The notes beneath the pieces were generated by a model that did no database searches, was not told the origin of the DNA, and worked only from the letters and a program-made list of their open reading frames with translations. DNA of 64,000 bases, taken from positions 1 to 64,000 of the forward strand of contig CAZSLO010000016.1 in NCBI GenBank assembly GCA_964608025.1, read 5' to 3'. This DNA is from CAZSLO01 sp964608025 (lineage in GTDB: Bacteria; Chloroflexota; Dehalococcoidia; Lucifugimonadales; CAJWER01). Numbering within the stretch: position 1 is the stretch's first letter; each line of letters opens with the position of its first letter. Below, piece by piece: positions 18,688 through 27,204 of this stretch. The translations under genes were made by a program, and so were the position numbers.

Positions 18688-20292
18688 ATGAACTCCATTT
18701 CAACCCGCAATTTATCGCCCTATGTAGCACTCGGGCCCATTTTACTAGGGGTGTTCATAGCAGCTGATGACCAAACTGTGGTAGTGACTGTCTTGCCTCA
18801 AATAATGCTCGATATGAAAGTGACGGTCACGGAACTGGATCGTGCCTCGTGGACGATAACAGGTTATCTTTTAGGATATTTGGCTGCGATGCCCCTTATC
18901 GGACGTCTCTCGGATGTATGGGGCCACCGTCGAATGTTTACACTGTCTTTGGTGGTGTTCATGGTTGGGTCGGTAGCGGTTGCAATGAGCCCTGCTCTGG
19001 AATCCCTGTTACCGATTGCTCTGCCAGATACCGTTAGATTCCCAAATTTCGAATTATTGATAGTAGCACGGGTATTTCAAGCGGTTGGTGCTGGTGCCCT
19101 GATACCGATCTCTATCGCCTTAGCTAGTGATCTATTCCCTACAGGGAAACGGGGATTGCCATTTGGTCTCATAGGTGCCTCGGCCGAGGCCGGGGGGGTT
19201 ATAGGACCGTTTTGGGGAGCAGTCATACCTAGGTATATGGACAGCCTATGGGATTTACTGTGGACTACTTTACCAATTGTTCCAGGCCTTACAGTCTGGC
19301 TCAATCAACCACAGGGGTGGCGGTGGGTTTTTTGGATCAATATTCCACTCTCGCTGATCATTCTTGGGCTTGTAATTTGGCTAGTTGCTCCTGGCTCGAA
19401 GACTTCCACTAGGATAGATTATCTTGGAGGGTTACTTATTACACTTAGTCTGGCTACTCTAACTACGGCATTAGCGAGAATAGGGTCGCCCGATATATTG
19501 ATGCTAGCTTTGGCGGCGATTTCTATTGGTTCGCTATACATATTCATACGTCGCCAGTTAATACACCCGCAGCCTATTGTGCCGTTAAAGATGTTCCGGA
19601 AGACGAAGTTCAGTGCGGCGAACGGGATCCATCTACTTGTAGGTTCTGCATTAATCATTGGCATGGTTACTATTCCATTGATGGCTAATACTGTCATGGG
19701 TCTTAGTCCATTTGAAGGAGGACTTTGGTTGATGCGTATGACAGCTGCGATGCCTGTGGGAGCGATAATTGGTGGTCTGGCATGCCAACGGTTTGGATAT
19801 AGACTACCGATATTGAGTGGGTTGATACTATCTGCGCTTGGATATGGTCTTCTGGGTGGTTGGGATACGTTAATTCAAGATCCTGAATTAACAATACATT
19901 TAGCAATAGTTGGGTTTGGATTCGGCTTACTGATCGCCCCTATCGGTTTGGCAGCAGTAGATTCAGTGAGTGAAGGAGAGCGTGGAGTAGCGGCTGGTAT
20001 AGTTACAGCTACGAGAATAATTGGGATGACTCTGGGACTTGCAGCTCTTACTGCTTGGGGCACTGGAAGATTTGGAGGACTGGTATCCAACATGAGATTG
20101 CCTCTACCGGTAACTGGTGAGACTTCTGCCGAACTTCAGCGAAGAATTTCGGAATTCAATGCGGATATCACTGTTGCTGGAATGACAGTCTTTAACGAAT
20201 TTTTCTATGTTGCAATGGTGCTCTGTCTTGCAGCAATACTTCCTGCTACTCTTATGAATGCTGACCATGCTAAGTCTTTGGGTAAGAATTGA
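18688..20292 (+). CDS. 14-TM MFS exporter, DHA2/P55-like
   Basis: Major facilitator of the DHA2 class, 534 aa, with about 14 hydrophobic segments. Motif A is seen as GRLSDVWGHRRMF; TM1 carries the acidic pair ADDQTVVVTVLP. Extracytoplasmic insertions are seen between TM3 and TM4 (around ESLLPIALPDTVRF), between TM5 and TM6 (YMDSLWDLLWTTLPIVPG) and before the last TM (LPLPVTGETSAELQRRISEF). Pairing with an LprG-like lipoprotein suggests lipid or glycolipid export rather than drug efflux. Confidence 0.8.
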   Translation: MNSISTRNLSPYVALGPILLGVFIAADDQTVVVTVLPQIMLDMKVTVTELDRASWTITGYLLGYLAAMPLIGRLSDVWGHRRMFTLSLVVFMVGSVAVAMSPALESLLPIALPDTVRFPNFELLIVARVFQAVGAGALIPISIALASDLFPTGKRGLPFGLIGASAEAGGVIGPFWGAVIPRYMDSLWDLLWTTLPIVPGLTVWLNQPQGWRWVFWINIPLSLIILGLVIWLVAPGSKTSTRIDYLGGLLITLSLATLTTALARIGSPDILMLALAAISIGSLYIFIRRQLIHPQPIVPLKMFRKTKFSAANGIHLLVGSALIIGMVTIPLMANTVMGLSPFEGGLWLMRMTAAMPVGAIIGGLACQRFGYRLPILSGLILSALGYGLLGGWDTLIQDPELTIHLAIVGFGFGLLIAPIGLAAVDSVSEGERGVAAGIVTATRIIGMTLGLAALTAWGTGRFGGLVSNMRLPLPVTGETSAELQRRISEFNADITVAGMTVFNEFFYVAMVLCLAAILPATLMNADHAKSLGKN

Positions 20293-20400
20293 AATGGTGT
20301 AAATGGTCAGCCATGTCTATGTTGAACTAGAGTCGAAGACGGTAAATTTTATTGAACTCGAGTTTAATATCGTAGGTATTACAGCAGCCTGATTTGTGAC

Positions 20401-21195
20401 TTAAACTTTTGAATATTTTGGGGCCGTAGTCTGTGTACCATCAGGCATTTCTTTAATTTCAAAGTCCCCGAAAAGTAGAGGGGCTTCACTCTTGAGGATG
20501 TCTAGGATCATAAGGGCAAGTTTCCTTATCTCCCAGTCTGCATAAGCAGCTCCCCTCATTTCAATAAAATGTCTCCATGCCCGAACATTAGCGGTAACAA
20601 AGATCTTAGTTTCGGTAGCATTTGGGAGTACTGCTCGAGCAGCTTGTCGAACAGCCTTTCGTCTGTCCCAAGTAGTAGGGAAAACGTCTGTGGGGATAGT
20701 TTTTTCTAGAGCTTCTACTAAAGCGTTATAGCTAGCAGTTGCGCTATCAAGGGCATCTTTTAATATTGATTCGGATTCGGAGGAGGCATTTTTGTTGATG
20801 GCTGGTGGGATAACGAAAGGACTTTCGGATTCGTCCACAAATCTTTGGGATCGTTGACTGTAGGCGAACCCTGCCCTGTGTCGGACAAGTTCATGTGTGA
20901 GACTCCGAGAAACTCCTGTGAATACGAACCCGTAGTTTACATGCTCAAACACACTGCCGTCGCCTTTCGCTAATAAGTTTGTTATGAAGTCTTCAATGTC
21001 TTTTCGGCCACGGCCGAAGCTCATATAACAAAGTCTGGCAGACACTTCCACGATTGCAGAGGCCTCGTTGTTTCCGGAACGTATGCTCTGCGGGATACCT
21101 GGTAACTCGGAGTCTGATAGGAGTTCAGCTATCTTTTCCCAGTCAACGCTTGGTCTCGATACTAGGTAGATTTTTGGTTCATTGACGTATTTCAT
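20401..21195 (-). CDS. thyX: Flavin-dependent thymidylate synthase ThyX
   Basis: Makes dTMP from dUMP using methylene-tetrahydrofolate, FAD and NAD(P)H. The ThyX signature is at 105-118, RHRAGFAYSQRSQR; between RHR and the Ser there are eight residues (S116) rather than the seven of the textbook RHRx7S. Other family blocks are FEHVNYGFVF and NVRAWRHFIEMRG near the C-terminus. At 264 aa the length is typical. It is the last gene of the pdh cluster, five bases after pdhC, with GTAGGA before its ATG. Confidence 0.93.
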   Translation of the reverse strand: MKYVNEPKIYLVSRPSVDWEKIAELLSDSELPGIPQSIRSGNNEASAIVEVSARLCYMSFGRGRKDIEDFITNLLAKGDGSVFEHVNYGFVFTGVSRSLTHELVRHRAGFAYSQRSQRFVDESESPFVIPPAINKNASSESESILKDALDSATASYNALVEALEKTIPTDVFPTTWDRRKAVRQAARAVLPNATETKIFVTANVRAWRHFIEMRGAAYADWEIRKLALMILDILKSEAPLLFGDFEIKEMPDGTQTTAPKYSKV

Positions 21196-21200
21196 AGATC

Positions 21201-22529
21201 CTACAGGACTAGGTTCATAGGGTTTTCTAGAAGGTTCTTGATATCTAGGATAAATTGGGCTCCTTCTGCTCCATCAGAAACCCTATGGTCTGCTGATAGA
21301 GTTGCATTCATCATGTGGGCTAGAGTGATCTGTCCATCCCTTGCGACAGGACGTTCCGCAACCGATCCTACAGCCAGCATCGCGGATTGGGGAGGAAGTA
21401 TGATAGCTATAAAACTAGTGATATCGAACATGCCCATGTTACTAATCGAGAATGTTCCACCAGTGTATTCTTGGGGATGTAGAGTACCCCCGTTAGATCG
21501 CTCTATCAGGTCACTGCTTGCGGCCGCGATTTCTCTTAGACTCTTGTTCTTACAATCCATGATGGCGGGGACTATAAGTCCTTCTTCCTCGGCGATGGCT
21601 ATGCCGATGTTGATATTGGGATTTAGCTGAACACCATCTTCGGCGAATGAAGCGTTAAATTTAGGGTGTCTACCTAGGGCAGATACACAAGATTTGATCA
21701 CTAGGTCGTTCACGCTGGCTCGAACACCTTCAGATTCAAGTGAGCTGTTGATCTGTTTCCTCAGGGACATGGCGGCCGTCATATCAATCTCGACAGAAAT
21801 ATAGTAGTGGGGTGTTTCTTGCTTGCTACGCACCGTGACCCTGGCTATCTGCTGACGCATTCGGGTCATAGGGATTTTTTCCACCATATCAGATGTGGTA
21901 TTTGTATTTATCGTTTCTGATGTTGGATCTTGAGTAGTGGTTGCGGTCACATCAGGCTGAGGTGGCTCTGAAACTGGCTCAGAATTTTGTACCGAAGTTA
22001 CATCCGAGATCGCCTCTGGGCTAAATGTTAGAACGTCATTTTTTGTAATTCGGCCGCCAGGTCCAGTTCCCTTAACCAGTCGTAGATCAATCCCACGCTC
22101 CTCGGCAAGTTTTCTTGCTACTGGGGAGGCACGGAGGGGTTCTTCAGACTGGTCTTGTGGTTTGATCGCTACACTAACTGGTTCGGAAGTCGTGGGTTCG
22201 GATGTGCTCTCTCGATTTTCTACAGGGTCCCCGGTTGTATCCTCAACATTTTCTTCCAGATCCTGTTCGCTGAAATCAGGAATGTTTTCATCGGCATTAC
22301 CAACTATAGCAATAGCTTCGCCTACTGGCACAGTGGATCCCTCTGGAACGAGTATCTTGTGTAGAATCCCAGCCGTAGTAGACTCAAATTCTACTACGGC
22401 TTTATCTGTCTCGATCTCAGCTATAGCTTCTCCTAAACCAACTTCAGATCCCTCTTCTGCCAGCCAACGGACAACGGTGCCCGTTTCCATGTCGTAGCCC
22501 ATTTGGGGCATGTTTAATTGAGTAGCCAG
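21201..22529 (-). CDS. pdhC: Dihydrolipoamide acetyltransferase, E2 of pyruvate dehydrogenase
   Basis: Core of the PDH complex, transferring acetyl groups from lipoate to CoA. I place the start at CTG (22529), giving MATQLNMPQMGYDM, because GGGGAGG lies nine bases upstream and the lipoyl domain is then complete; the first ATG (22511) would trim its first strand. Lipoyl Lys is K43 (EIETDKAVVEF). An acidic linker, a peripheral-subunit-binding domain (SPVARKLAEERGID ... GPGGRITKNDV) and the catalytic domain with DHRVSDGAEG near the end follow. 442 aa. Confidence 0.93.
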   Translation of the reverse strand: MATQLNMPQMGYDMETGTVVRWLAEEGSEVGLGEAIAEIETDKAVVEFESTTAGILHKILVPEGSTVPVGEAIAIVGNADENIPDFSEQDLEENVEDTTGDPVENRESTSEPTTSEPVSVAIKPQDQSEEPLRASPVARKLAEERGIDLRLVKGTGPGGRITKNDVLTFSPEAISDVTSVQNSEPVSEPPQPDVTATTTQDPTSETINTNTTSDMVEKIPMTRMRQQIARVTVRSKQETPHYYISVEIDMTAAMSLRKQINSSLESEGVRASVNDLVIKSCVSALGRHPKFNASFAEDGVQLNPNINIGIAIAEEEGLIVPAIMDCKNKSLREIAAASSDLIERSNGGTLHPQEYTGGTFSISNMGMFDITSFIAIILPPQSAMLAVGSVAERPVARDGQITLAHMMNATLSADHRVSDGAEGAQFILDIKNLLENPMNLVL

Positions 22530-22538
22530 TGTTTGTTA

Positions 22539-22545
22539 CCTCCCC
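22539..22545 (-). promoter_or_regulatory. Shine-Dalgarno that decides the pdhC start
   Basis: GGGGAGG on the minus strand ends nine bases before the CTG codon at 22529 and 27 bases before the first ATG, so it supports CTG initiation. It lies only ten or so bases after the pdhB stop. Confidence 0.7.
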
Positions 22546-22554
22546 GTGATATCG

Positions 22555-23532
22555 CTAAATGCCGTATAGGTTTTTAATTGTTTCGACAACCTTGTCGGCT
22601 GTTGGCAGCGTGGCGGCTTCTAATGTTCCGTTGTAAGGAGCTGGCACCTCTATCCCACCGACCCTTCCAACAGGGCCATCTAGATAGTCAAAAGCGGTTT
22701 CCTGAATTGTGCTCGCAATTTCGGCGGCCATGCCTCCAGTTCGCCAAAATTCCTCTACCACTACCGCCCTGTTGGTCTTCTTGACTGATTCGATCACGGT
22801 CGAGGTATCAAGAGGGCGGAGGGTCCTAAGATCTACTACATCGGCCTCTACACCCTTTTCAGAAAGTATTTCAGCGGCCTCTAAAGCTACGTGGACCATT
22901 CTTGAATAAGCGACAAGAGTTATATCTGATCCCGTTCGTTTCAACGTTGCTTGTCCTAGTGGTATTTCGTAACGTTCAGTCGGTACTTCGCCCTTGATTC
23001 TATAGAGTAGAGCATGTTCGGCAAAGATAACTGGATCATCATCTTTCATGGCTGTACGAAGAAGACCAAGAGCATCGTATGGATCAGAAGGCACTATCAC
23101 CTTCAATCCTGGGACTGTGGCAAACCATACCTCTAGACTTTGAGAGTGTGTGGCACCTAGCTGACCTCCACCCCCGGTTACCGTACGAATGATTATAGGT
23201 ACTTTCAATTGACCGTTTGACATGTATCTTAATTTGGCTGCATGGTTAACTACCTGGTCCATTGCTAAAAGCATAAAGTTGACGGTCATTATTTCTATAA
23301 TAGGTCTGAGACCGCCCAGGGCAGCCCCGATAGATGCTCCTACCACAGCGGACTCTGAAATCGGGCTGTCAATGATACGATCGGGGCCGTATTCTTCCAG
23401 GAATCCGCTGGTTACAGCGTAAGCGCCCTTAAACGTACCGACATCTTCTCCCATGATAAATACGCGATCATCTTCGTCTAGGGCCTCGCGAAGTCCCCGA
23501 CTCACTGCTTCTCTAAGTCCGATTTCTCCCAT
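22555..23532 (-). CDS. pdhB: Pyruvate dehydrogenase E1 beta
   Basis: Beta subunit of the thiamine-diphosphate E1 heterotetramer. Characteristic blocks are VFIMGEDVGTFKG, DSPISESAVVGASIGAALGG and LRTLRPLD, with the C-terminal VEEFWRTGG and VPAPYNGTLE. At 325 aa the length is normal. It starts one base after the pdhA stop. Branched-chain 2-oxoacid E1 is closely related, but the neighbouring set fits PDH best. Confidence 0.93.
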   Translation of the reverse strand: MGEIGLREAVSRGLREALDEDDRVFIMGEDVGTFKGAYAVTSGFLEEYGPDRIIDSPISESAVVGASIGAALGGLRPIIEIMTVNFMLLAMDQVVNHAAKLRYMSNGQLKVPIIIRTVTGGGGQLGATHSQSLEVWFATVPGLKVIVPSDPYDALGLLRTAMKDDDPVIFAEHALLYRIKGEVPTERYEIPLGQATLKRTGSDITLVAYSRMVHVALEAAEILSEKGVEADVVDLRTLRPLDTSTVIESVKKTNRAVVVEEFWRTGGMAAEIASTIQETAFDYLDGPVGRVGGIEVPAPYNGTLEAATLPTADKVVETIKNLYGI

Positions 23533-23533
23533 G

Positions 23534-24523
23534 TCAGAATCCTACTGTCAGGCCCGAAGTGTCTTGGTATACGTTCTCATATAGTGTTTCTATCGATGGT
23601 TCGTCACTTTCCTCGGCAAATCGCGTAGCTTCAGTTACTAATTGATCTACTTTATTGTCGATCAATTCAATCTCGTCCTCTGTAATGAGCCCCTCGACAA
23701 CACATTGTTCCTTGAAGGTATTGATCGGATCCTTGATACGCCATTCGTCAATTTCATCCGATTCTCGATATGCCTGTGGATCTTGAACGGAGTGACCAAC
23801 GAACCTGTATGCCATTGCTTCTATAAAAACTGGGCCATTTCCTGCTCGGATATGGTTGAGTGCTTCGATAGTAACTTCCCGTACTGCTGTAATATCCATG
23901 CCGTCTATCTGGCTAGCTGGTATTTTATATGCATCCGCTGTTAGGTATATGTCGCGTCCGCCCGCGTGTGTCCTGTCCACGTGTGTACCCATGCCGTATA
24001 AATTGTTCTCTAGTACGAATAAGACAGGCAGGTTCCATAATGAAGCCATGTTAAGGGATTCATGGAATTCTCCTTCGCTGACTGCACCATCTCCGAAGAA
24101 ACACATTACCACACGGTCTTCTTTCCGGTATTTGATAGCAAACGCAAGGCCTATCGCAATGGGGATTTGACCACCCACGATTGCATGGCCACCCATGAAA
24201 CCTAGTGATGCATCGAAGAGGTGCATTGAACCACCTTTACCACCACTACTTCCGGTAGCTTTGCCTAATAGTTCGGCCATTACAATATTGGGATGCATAC
24301 CACGGGCTAAGGCATGTCCATGATCTCGATAGTGGGTGATTATGTAGTCGTCATCACGAAGTGGTGGAATCGTTCCAACGGCTATAGCTTCTTCGCCGAT
24401 GTAAAGATGGAGGAATCCCTTGATTTTTCCTTCCATGTAAAGCCTGCCGCTCTGTTCTTCGAAACGTCGAATCAGCAGCATCTGTTCATATATTTCGGAT
24501 ACTTGGCTATTATCGAGATTCAT
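23534..24523 (-). CDS. pdhA: Pyruvate dehydrogenase E1 alpha
   Basis: Alpha subunit of E1, holding the ThDP pyrophosphate and Mg site: GDGAVSEGEFHE through LENN, the GDGx-to-N motif. HYRDHGHALARG and GKGGSMHLFD are also diagnostic of the family. At 329 aa the length is typical. Its ATG overlaps the lpd stop by one base. Confidence 0.94.
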   Translation of the reverse strand: MNLDNSQVSEIYEQMLLIRRFEEQSGRLYMEGKIKGFLHLYIGEEAIAVGTIPPLRDDDYIITHYRDHGHALARGMHPNIVMAELLGKATGSSGGKGGSMHLFDASLGFMGGHAIVGGQIPIAIGLAFAIKYRKEDRVVMCFFGDGAVSEGEFHESLNMASLWNLPVLFVLENNLYGMGTHVDRTHAGGRDIYLTADAYKIPASQIDGMDITAVREVTIEALNHIRAGNGPVFIEAMAYRFVGHSVQDPQAYRESDEIDEWRIKDPINTFKEQCVVEGLITEDEIELIDNKVDQLVTEATRFAEESDEPSIETLYENVYQDTSGLTVGF

Positions 24524-25920
24524 TATCTGGTAGCCGGTGGCCTGTAGATGTGTATTGCTTCATCGTCTGCATCTAGAGCAGCTTCCTTTATAACTTCAGA
24601 AACAGTCGGATGAGGATGTATTAGCCAGCCGAGCTCCTTGGTTGTGCTCTCTAGTAACCGTGCCATTGAAAGTTCACCCAACAACTCTGTAACTTCAGGG
24701 CCAATCATATGAGCGCCAAGGATATCACCAATTTCGGCTTCGACTACCAACTTAACCATGCCTTCTGTCTCATTAAGGCCAAGAGCTTTACCGTTGGCTG
24801 AAATAGGGAATTTTCCTACCTTAACCTCGTATCCTTGTTCTTTGGCCTCAGATTCGGTCAGTCCGAGACTGGCAATTTGAGGCTTAGAATAGATAGCACG
24901 TGGTATTGTCTCGTAGTCTAATTCAGGTGGTTCCAAACCGGCGATATGTTCCACCGCAGTGACACCCTGGGCCGAGGCCACATGTGCTAGAAGCATCTTA
25001 CCCGTTACGTCCCCAACGGCGTATATACCGGGTACGTTGGTTTCCATATGGCCATCTATTTGTATAAAACCACGGTCGGTTGCGACGCTTAATGTTTCCA
25101 GTCCTATTTCAGCTATGTTGCCTTGGGTACCAACAGCGACAAGTACCTTGTCGCAAATGATCTCGGTTGTGCCTGATTCGTTTGTCAAAATGACGGTCAC
25201 AGACGTGTCATTGGTTTGAATCTCGTCTACCTTGGCCCCAGTTATTGAATTAATACCTTGCTTCGCAAATGAACGCTCAAGTTGTCGGCTGATTTCCTCG
25301 TCTTCATTAGGGACTAATCGTGGCAACAATTCGACAAGAGTCACATCTGCTCCGTAGGAGCGCCATATGTATGAAAATTCTGCCCCAGTGGCACCTGCAC
25401 CTATGATAACCGCCCGCTCCGGTACTTCACGCAAGGCAAGGGCCTCACGGCTTGTAATCACTTTTTCACCATCTATTGGTAGACCGGGCAGCTCCCTAAA
25501 AGTTGCTCCCGTTGCTACGATAATGTTCTCGGTCGAGATACTTTCGTCCCCGACTAGCACAGTATGTTGATCCTTGAGCGTGCCGTTACCCTCAAAGATT
25601 TCAACTTTATTACGGTTTAGGAGTAATTTAATTCCAGATGTCAGCTTACTAACTACGTTACGACTACGGTCTATAGCTTTCGAGAAATCGTAAGTGATGT
25701 TATCTGCTGTTATCCCGAACTCCTCAGCTTGACCAAATAAGCCAACGACCTCTGCATTTCGAATCAAAGATTTGCTCGGGATACACCCCCAGTTGAGACA
25801 TACCCCACCAATTTCAGAACGCTCGACTATAGCCGTTCTGAGACCGAGTTGAGCAGCTCTTATGGCGGCCACATAGCCTCCTGGTCCACTCCCCAGAACT
25901 ACAACGTCAAAATCAGCCAA
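24523..25920 (-). CDS. lpdA: Dihydrolipoamide dehydrogenase (E3)
   Basis: Flavoprotein that reoxidises lipoate in PDH. The FAD-binding GSGPGGYVAAIRAAQLG is at the N-terminus and the redox disulfide is GGVCLNWGCIPSK. The NAD-binding GAGATGAEF lies mid-protein, and the catalytic HPHPTVSE is near the end. At 465 aa it is standard. The start is TTG with AAGGAG six bases upstream. It is the first gene of the minus-strand pdh cluster. Confidence 0.95.
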   Translation of the reverse strand: MADFDVVVLGSGPGGYVAAIRAAQLGLRTAIVERSEIGGVCLNWGCIPSKSLIRNAEVVGLFGQAEEFGITADNITYDFSKAIDRSRNVVSKLTSGIKLLLNRNKVEIFEGNGTLKDQHTVLVGDESISTENIIVATGATFRELPGLPIDGEKVITSREALALREVPERAVIIGAGATGAEFSYIWRSYGADVTLVELLPRLVPNEDEEISRQLERSFAKQGINSITGAKVDEIQTNDTSVTVILTNESGTTEIICDKVLVAVGTQGNIAEIGLETLSVATDRGFIQIDGHMETNVPGIYAVGDVTGKMLLAHVASAQGVTAVEHIAGLEPPELDYETIPRAIYSKPQIASLGLTESEAKEQGYEVKVGKFPISANGKALGLNETEGMVKLVVEAEIGDILGAHMIGPEVTELLGELSMARLLESTTKELGWLIHPHPTVSEVIKEAALDADDEAIHIYRPPATR

Positions 25921-26048
25921 TAGGAACTCCTTTGTTATACATAAAGAAGCAATTCATTATTCTACACCATACTGTCCTTATCTTAGTAACAATGGAAATA
26001 ACCTCGTTTAATTTATTCCCGGTTCGTACTGTGACGGCTTGATTCATA

Positions 26049-26078
26049 TTGAAGTATTTTCAAGTTGCATGCTATCCT
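26049..26078 (+). promoter_or_regulatory. Promoter of the pantothenate-gene leader
   Basis: TTGAAG and TATCCT separated by 18 bases. Transcription would start near 26085, giving a leader of about 130 nt before the terminator and 140 nt before the first ATG. Confidence 0.45.
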
Positions 26079-26084
26079 ACCGGG

Positions 26085-26214
26085 GCAGCCAATCCTTTTG
26101 GGAACGGTGAGCATTCTTAGTCGATTAAGTATAGTTGCTTCTATAAAGAGTTTAATAAAGAAGCGATAAGATCGACTGGCAAGCCTTCCCGACTTGATGC
26201 GGGGGGGCTTTTTT
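26085..26214 (+). ncRNA. Structured leader RNA ending in an intrinsic terminator
   Basis: A nested structure can be drawn: AGTCGAT (26119-26125) pairs perfectly with ATCGACT (26171-26177), enclosing GCTTCT (26137-26142) paired with AGAAGC (26159-26164). It is followed by an 11-bp terminator stem (26181-26191 with 26200-26210) and a six-T tract. The terminator stops 12 bases before the P1 peptidase start, so either transcription of the pan cluster is attenuated or this is a free-standing small RNA. The pan RNA motif is known from Chloroflexi pantothenate leaders; I cannot confirm a match by eye. The remainder of the gap (25921-26048) shows nothing else. Confidence 0.5.
26181..26214 (+). terminator. 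Strong intrinsic terminator inside leader
   Basis: AAGCCTTCCCG pairs with CGGGGGGGCTT over 11 pairs, including two G-T, with an 8-base loop and TTTTTT at the end. It lies upstream of, not after, a plus-strand gene, which implies attenuation or an upstream RNA. Confidence 0.85.
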
Positions 26215-26226
26215 AGTTAAAGAAAT

Positions 26227-27204
26227 ATGCCTGATATAGGGTCCATTACCGATGTGACTGGTATAGAGGTCGGTCATTATACAGATGAACGGGCTGGCAC
26301 TGGGTGTACCGTGGTACTTTCGAAGGCCGGTGCTGTGGCCGGAGTGGATGTTAGAGGCTCTGCTCCAGCCACACGAGAAACAGATCTCCTAAGTGTGTCG
26401 TCGTTGGTAGATGAAATCCATGGTGTGCTTCTTACAGGAGGTAGCGTCTTTGGACTAGATGCGGCAGCCGGAGTCGAACGGTATCTTGAGAGAGAAAATG
26501 TTGGCATTCAATTTGCCGGGCATAAGATACCGATAGTGCCGGGCGCAGCCTTATTCGATCTCGGGGTTTCTGATTCTTCAGTTAGACCTGGTCTTGCTGA
26601 AGGCTTTAAATGCTGTGAACAAGCTTCAATGAAACCGGCTTCAGAAGGCAGTGTTGGTGCTGGTACAGGTGCTACAGTTTCCAAGTTCAATGGCATCGAT
26701 AATTCGCTGAAAGGAGGGATTGGATCAGCTTCCATCGAAATCGGCGGTGGTGTTGTTGTAGGTGCCCTTATGGCTGTCAATGCGATTGGAGATATTGTCG
26801 AAGCGGCTACTGGCCGTCTTGTAGCAGGTTCGAGATGTGATAATGGCTCTATGAGGAGATCGATGGATAGCCTGATCGATCCGAACAAACACTTGGAGAA
26901 ATCTTTCTCTCTGGGGAATACCACAATTGGTGTTGTCGCTACCAATGCAAAATTGACTAAATCCCAGACCAACAAGCTTGCCGAAATAGCACATGATGGA
27001 GTCGCTCTCGCCGTCAGGCCTGCCCATACGATGAGTGATGGAGACACGTTGTTCACATTGTCAACTGGGATAATAGAAGACAAGGTAAATATGTATAGAC
27101 TTGGTGCTGCCACAGTTGAAGTTACCAGTAGGGCTATAGTTCGTGGTGTGACTCAAGCCAAGGGGCTCGGAGGCATTCCTTCCATTTCAGGATTAGATAT
27201 TTAA
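26227..27204 (+). CDS. P1 family peptidase (DmpA/BapA, S58)
   Basis: An N-terminal-nucleophile aminopeptidase family whose members are self-cleaved at a Gly-Ser/Thr bond and can release N-terminal beta-alanine or D-residues. Seen here are ITDVTGIEVGHYTD at the N-terminus, GVLLTGGSVFGLDAA, GSVGAGTGATV and the putative cleavage region GGIGSAS. At 325 aa it is a normal short-form member. It is the first gene of a tight cluster with panB and panC; release of beta-alanine for PanC is an inference. Confidence 0.85.
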   Translation: MPDIGSITDVTGIEVGHYTDERAGTGCTVVLSKAGAVAGVDVRGSAPATRETDLLSVSSLVDEIHGVLLTGGSVFGLDAAAGVERYLERENVGIQFAGHKIPIVPGAALFDLGVSDSSVRPGLAEGFKCCEQASMKPASEGSVGAGTGATVSKFNGIDNSLKGGIGSASIEIGGGVVVGALMAVNAIGDIVEAATGRLVAGSRCDNGSMRRSMDSLIDPNKHLEKSFSLGNTTIGVVATNAKLTKSQTNKLAEIAHDGVALAVRPAHTMSDGDTLFTLSTGIIEDKVNMYRLGAATVEVTSRAIVRGVTQAKGLGGIPSISGLDI

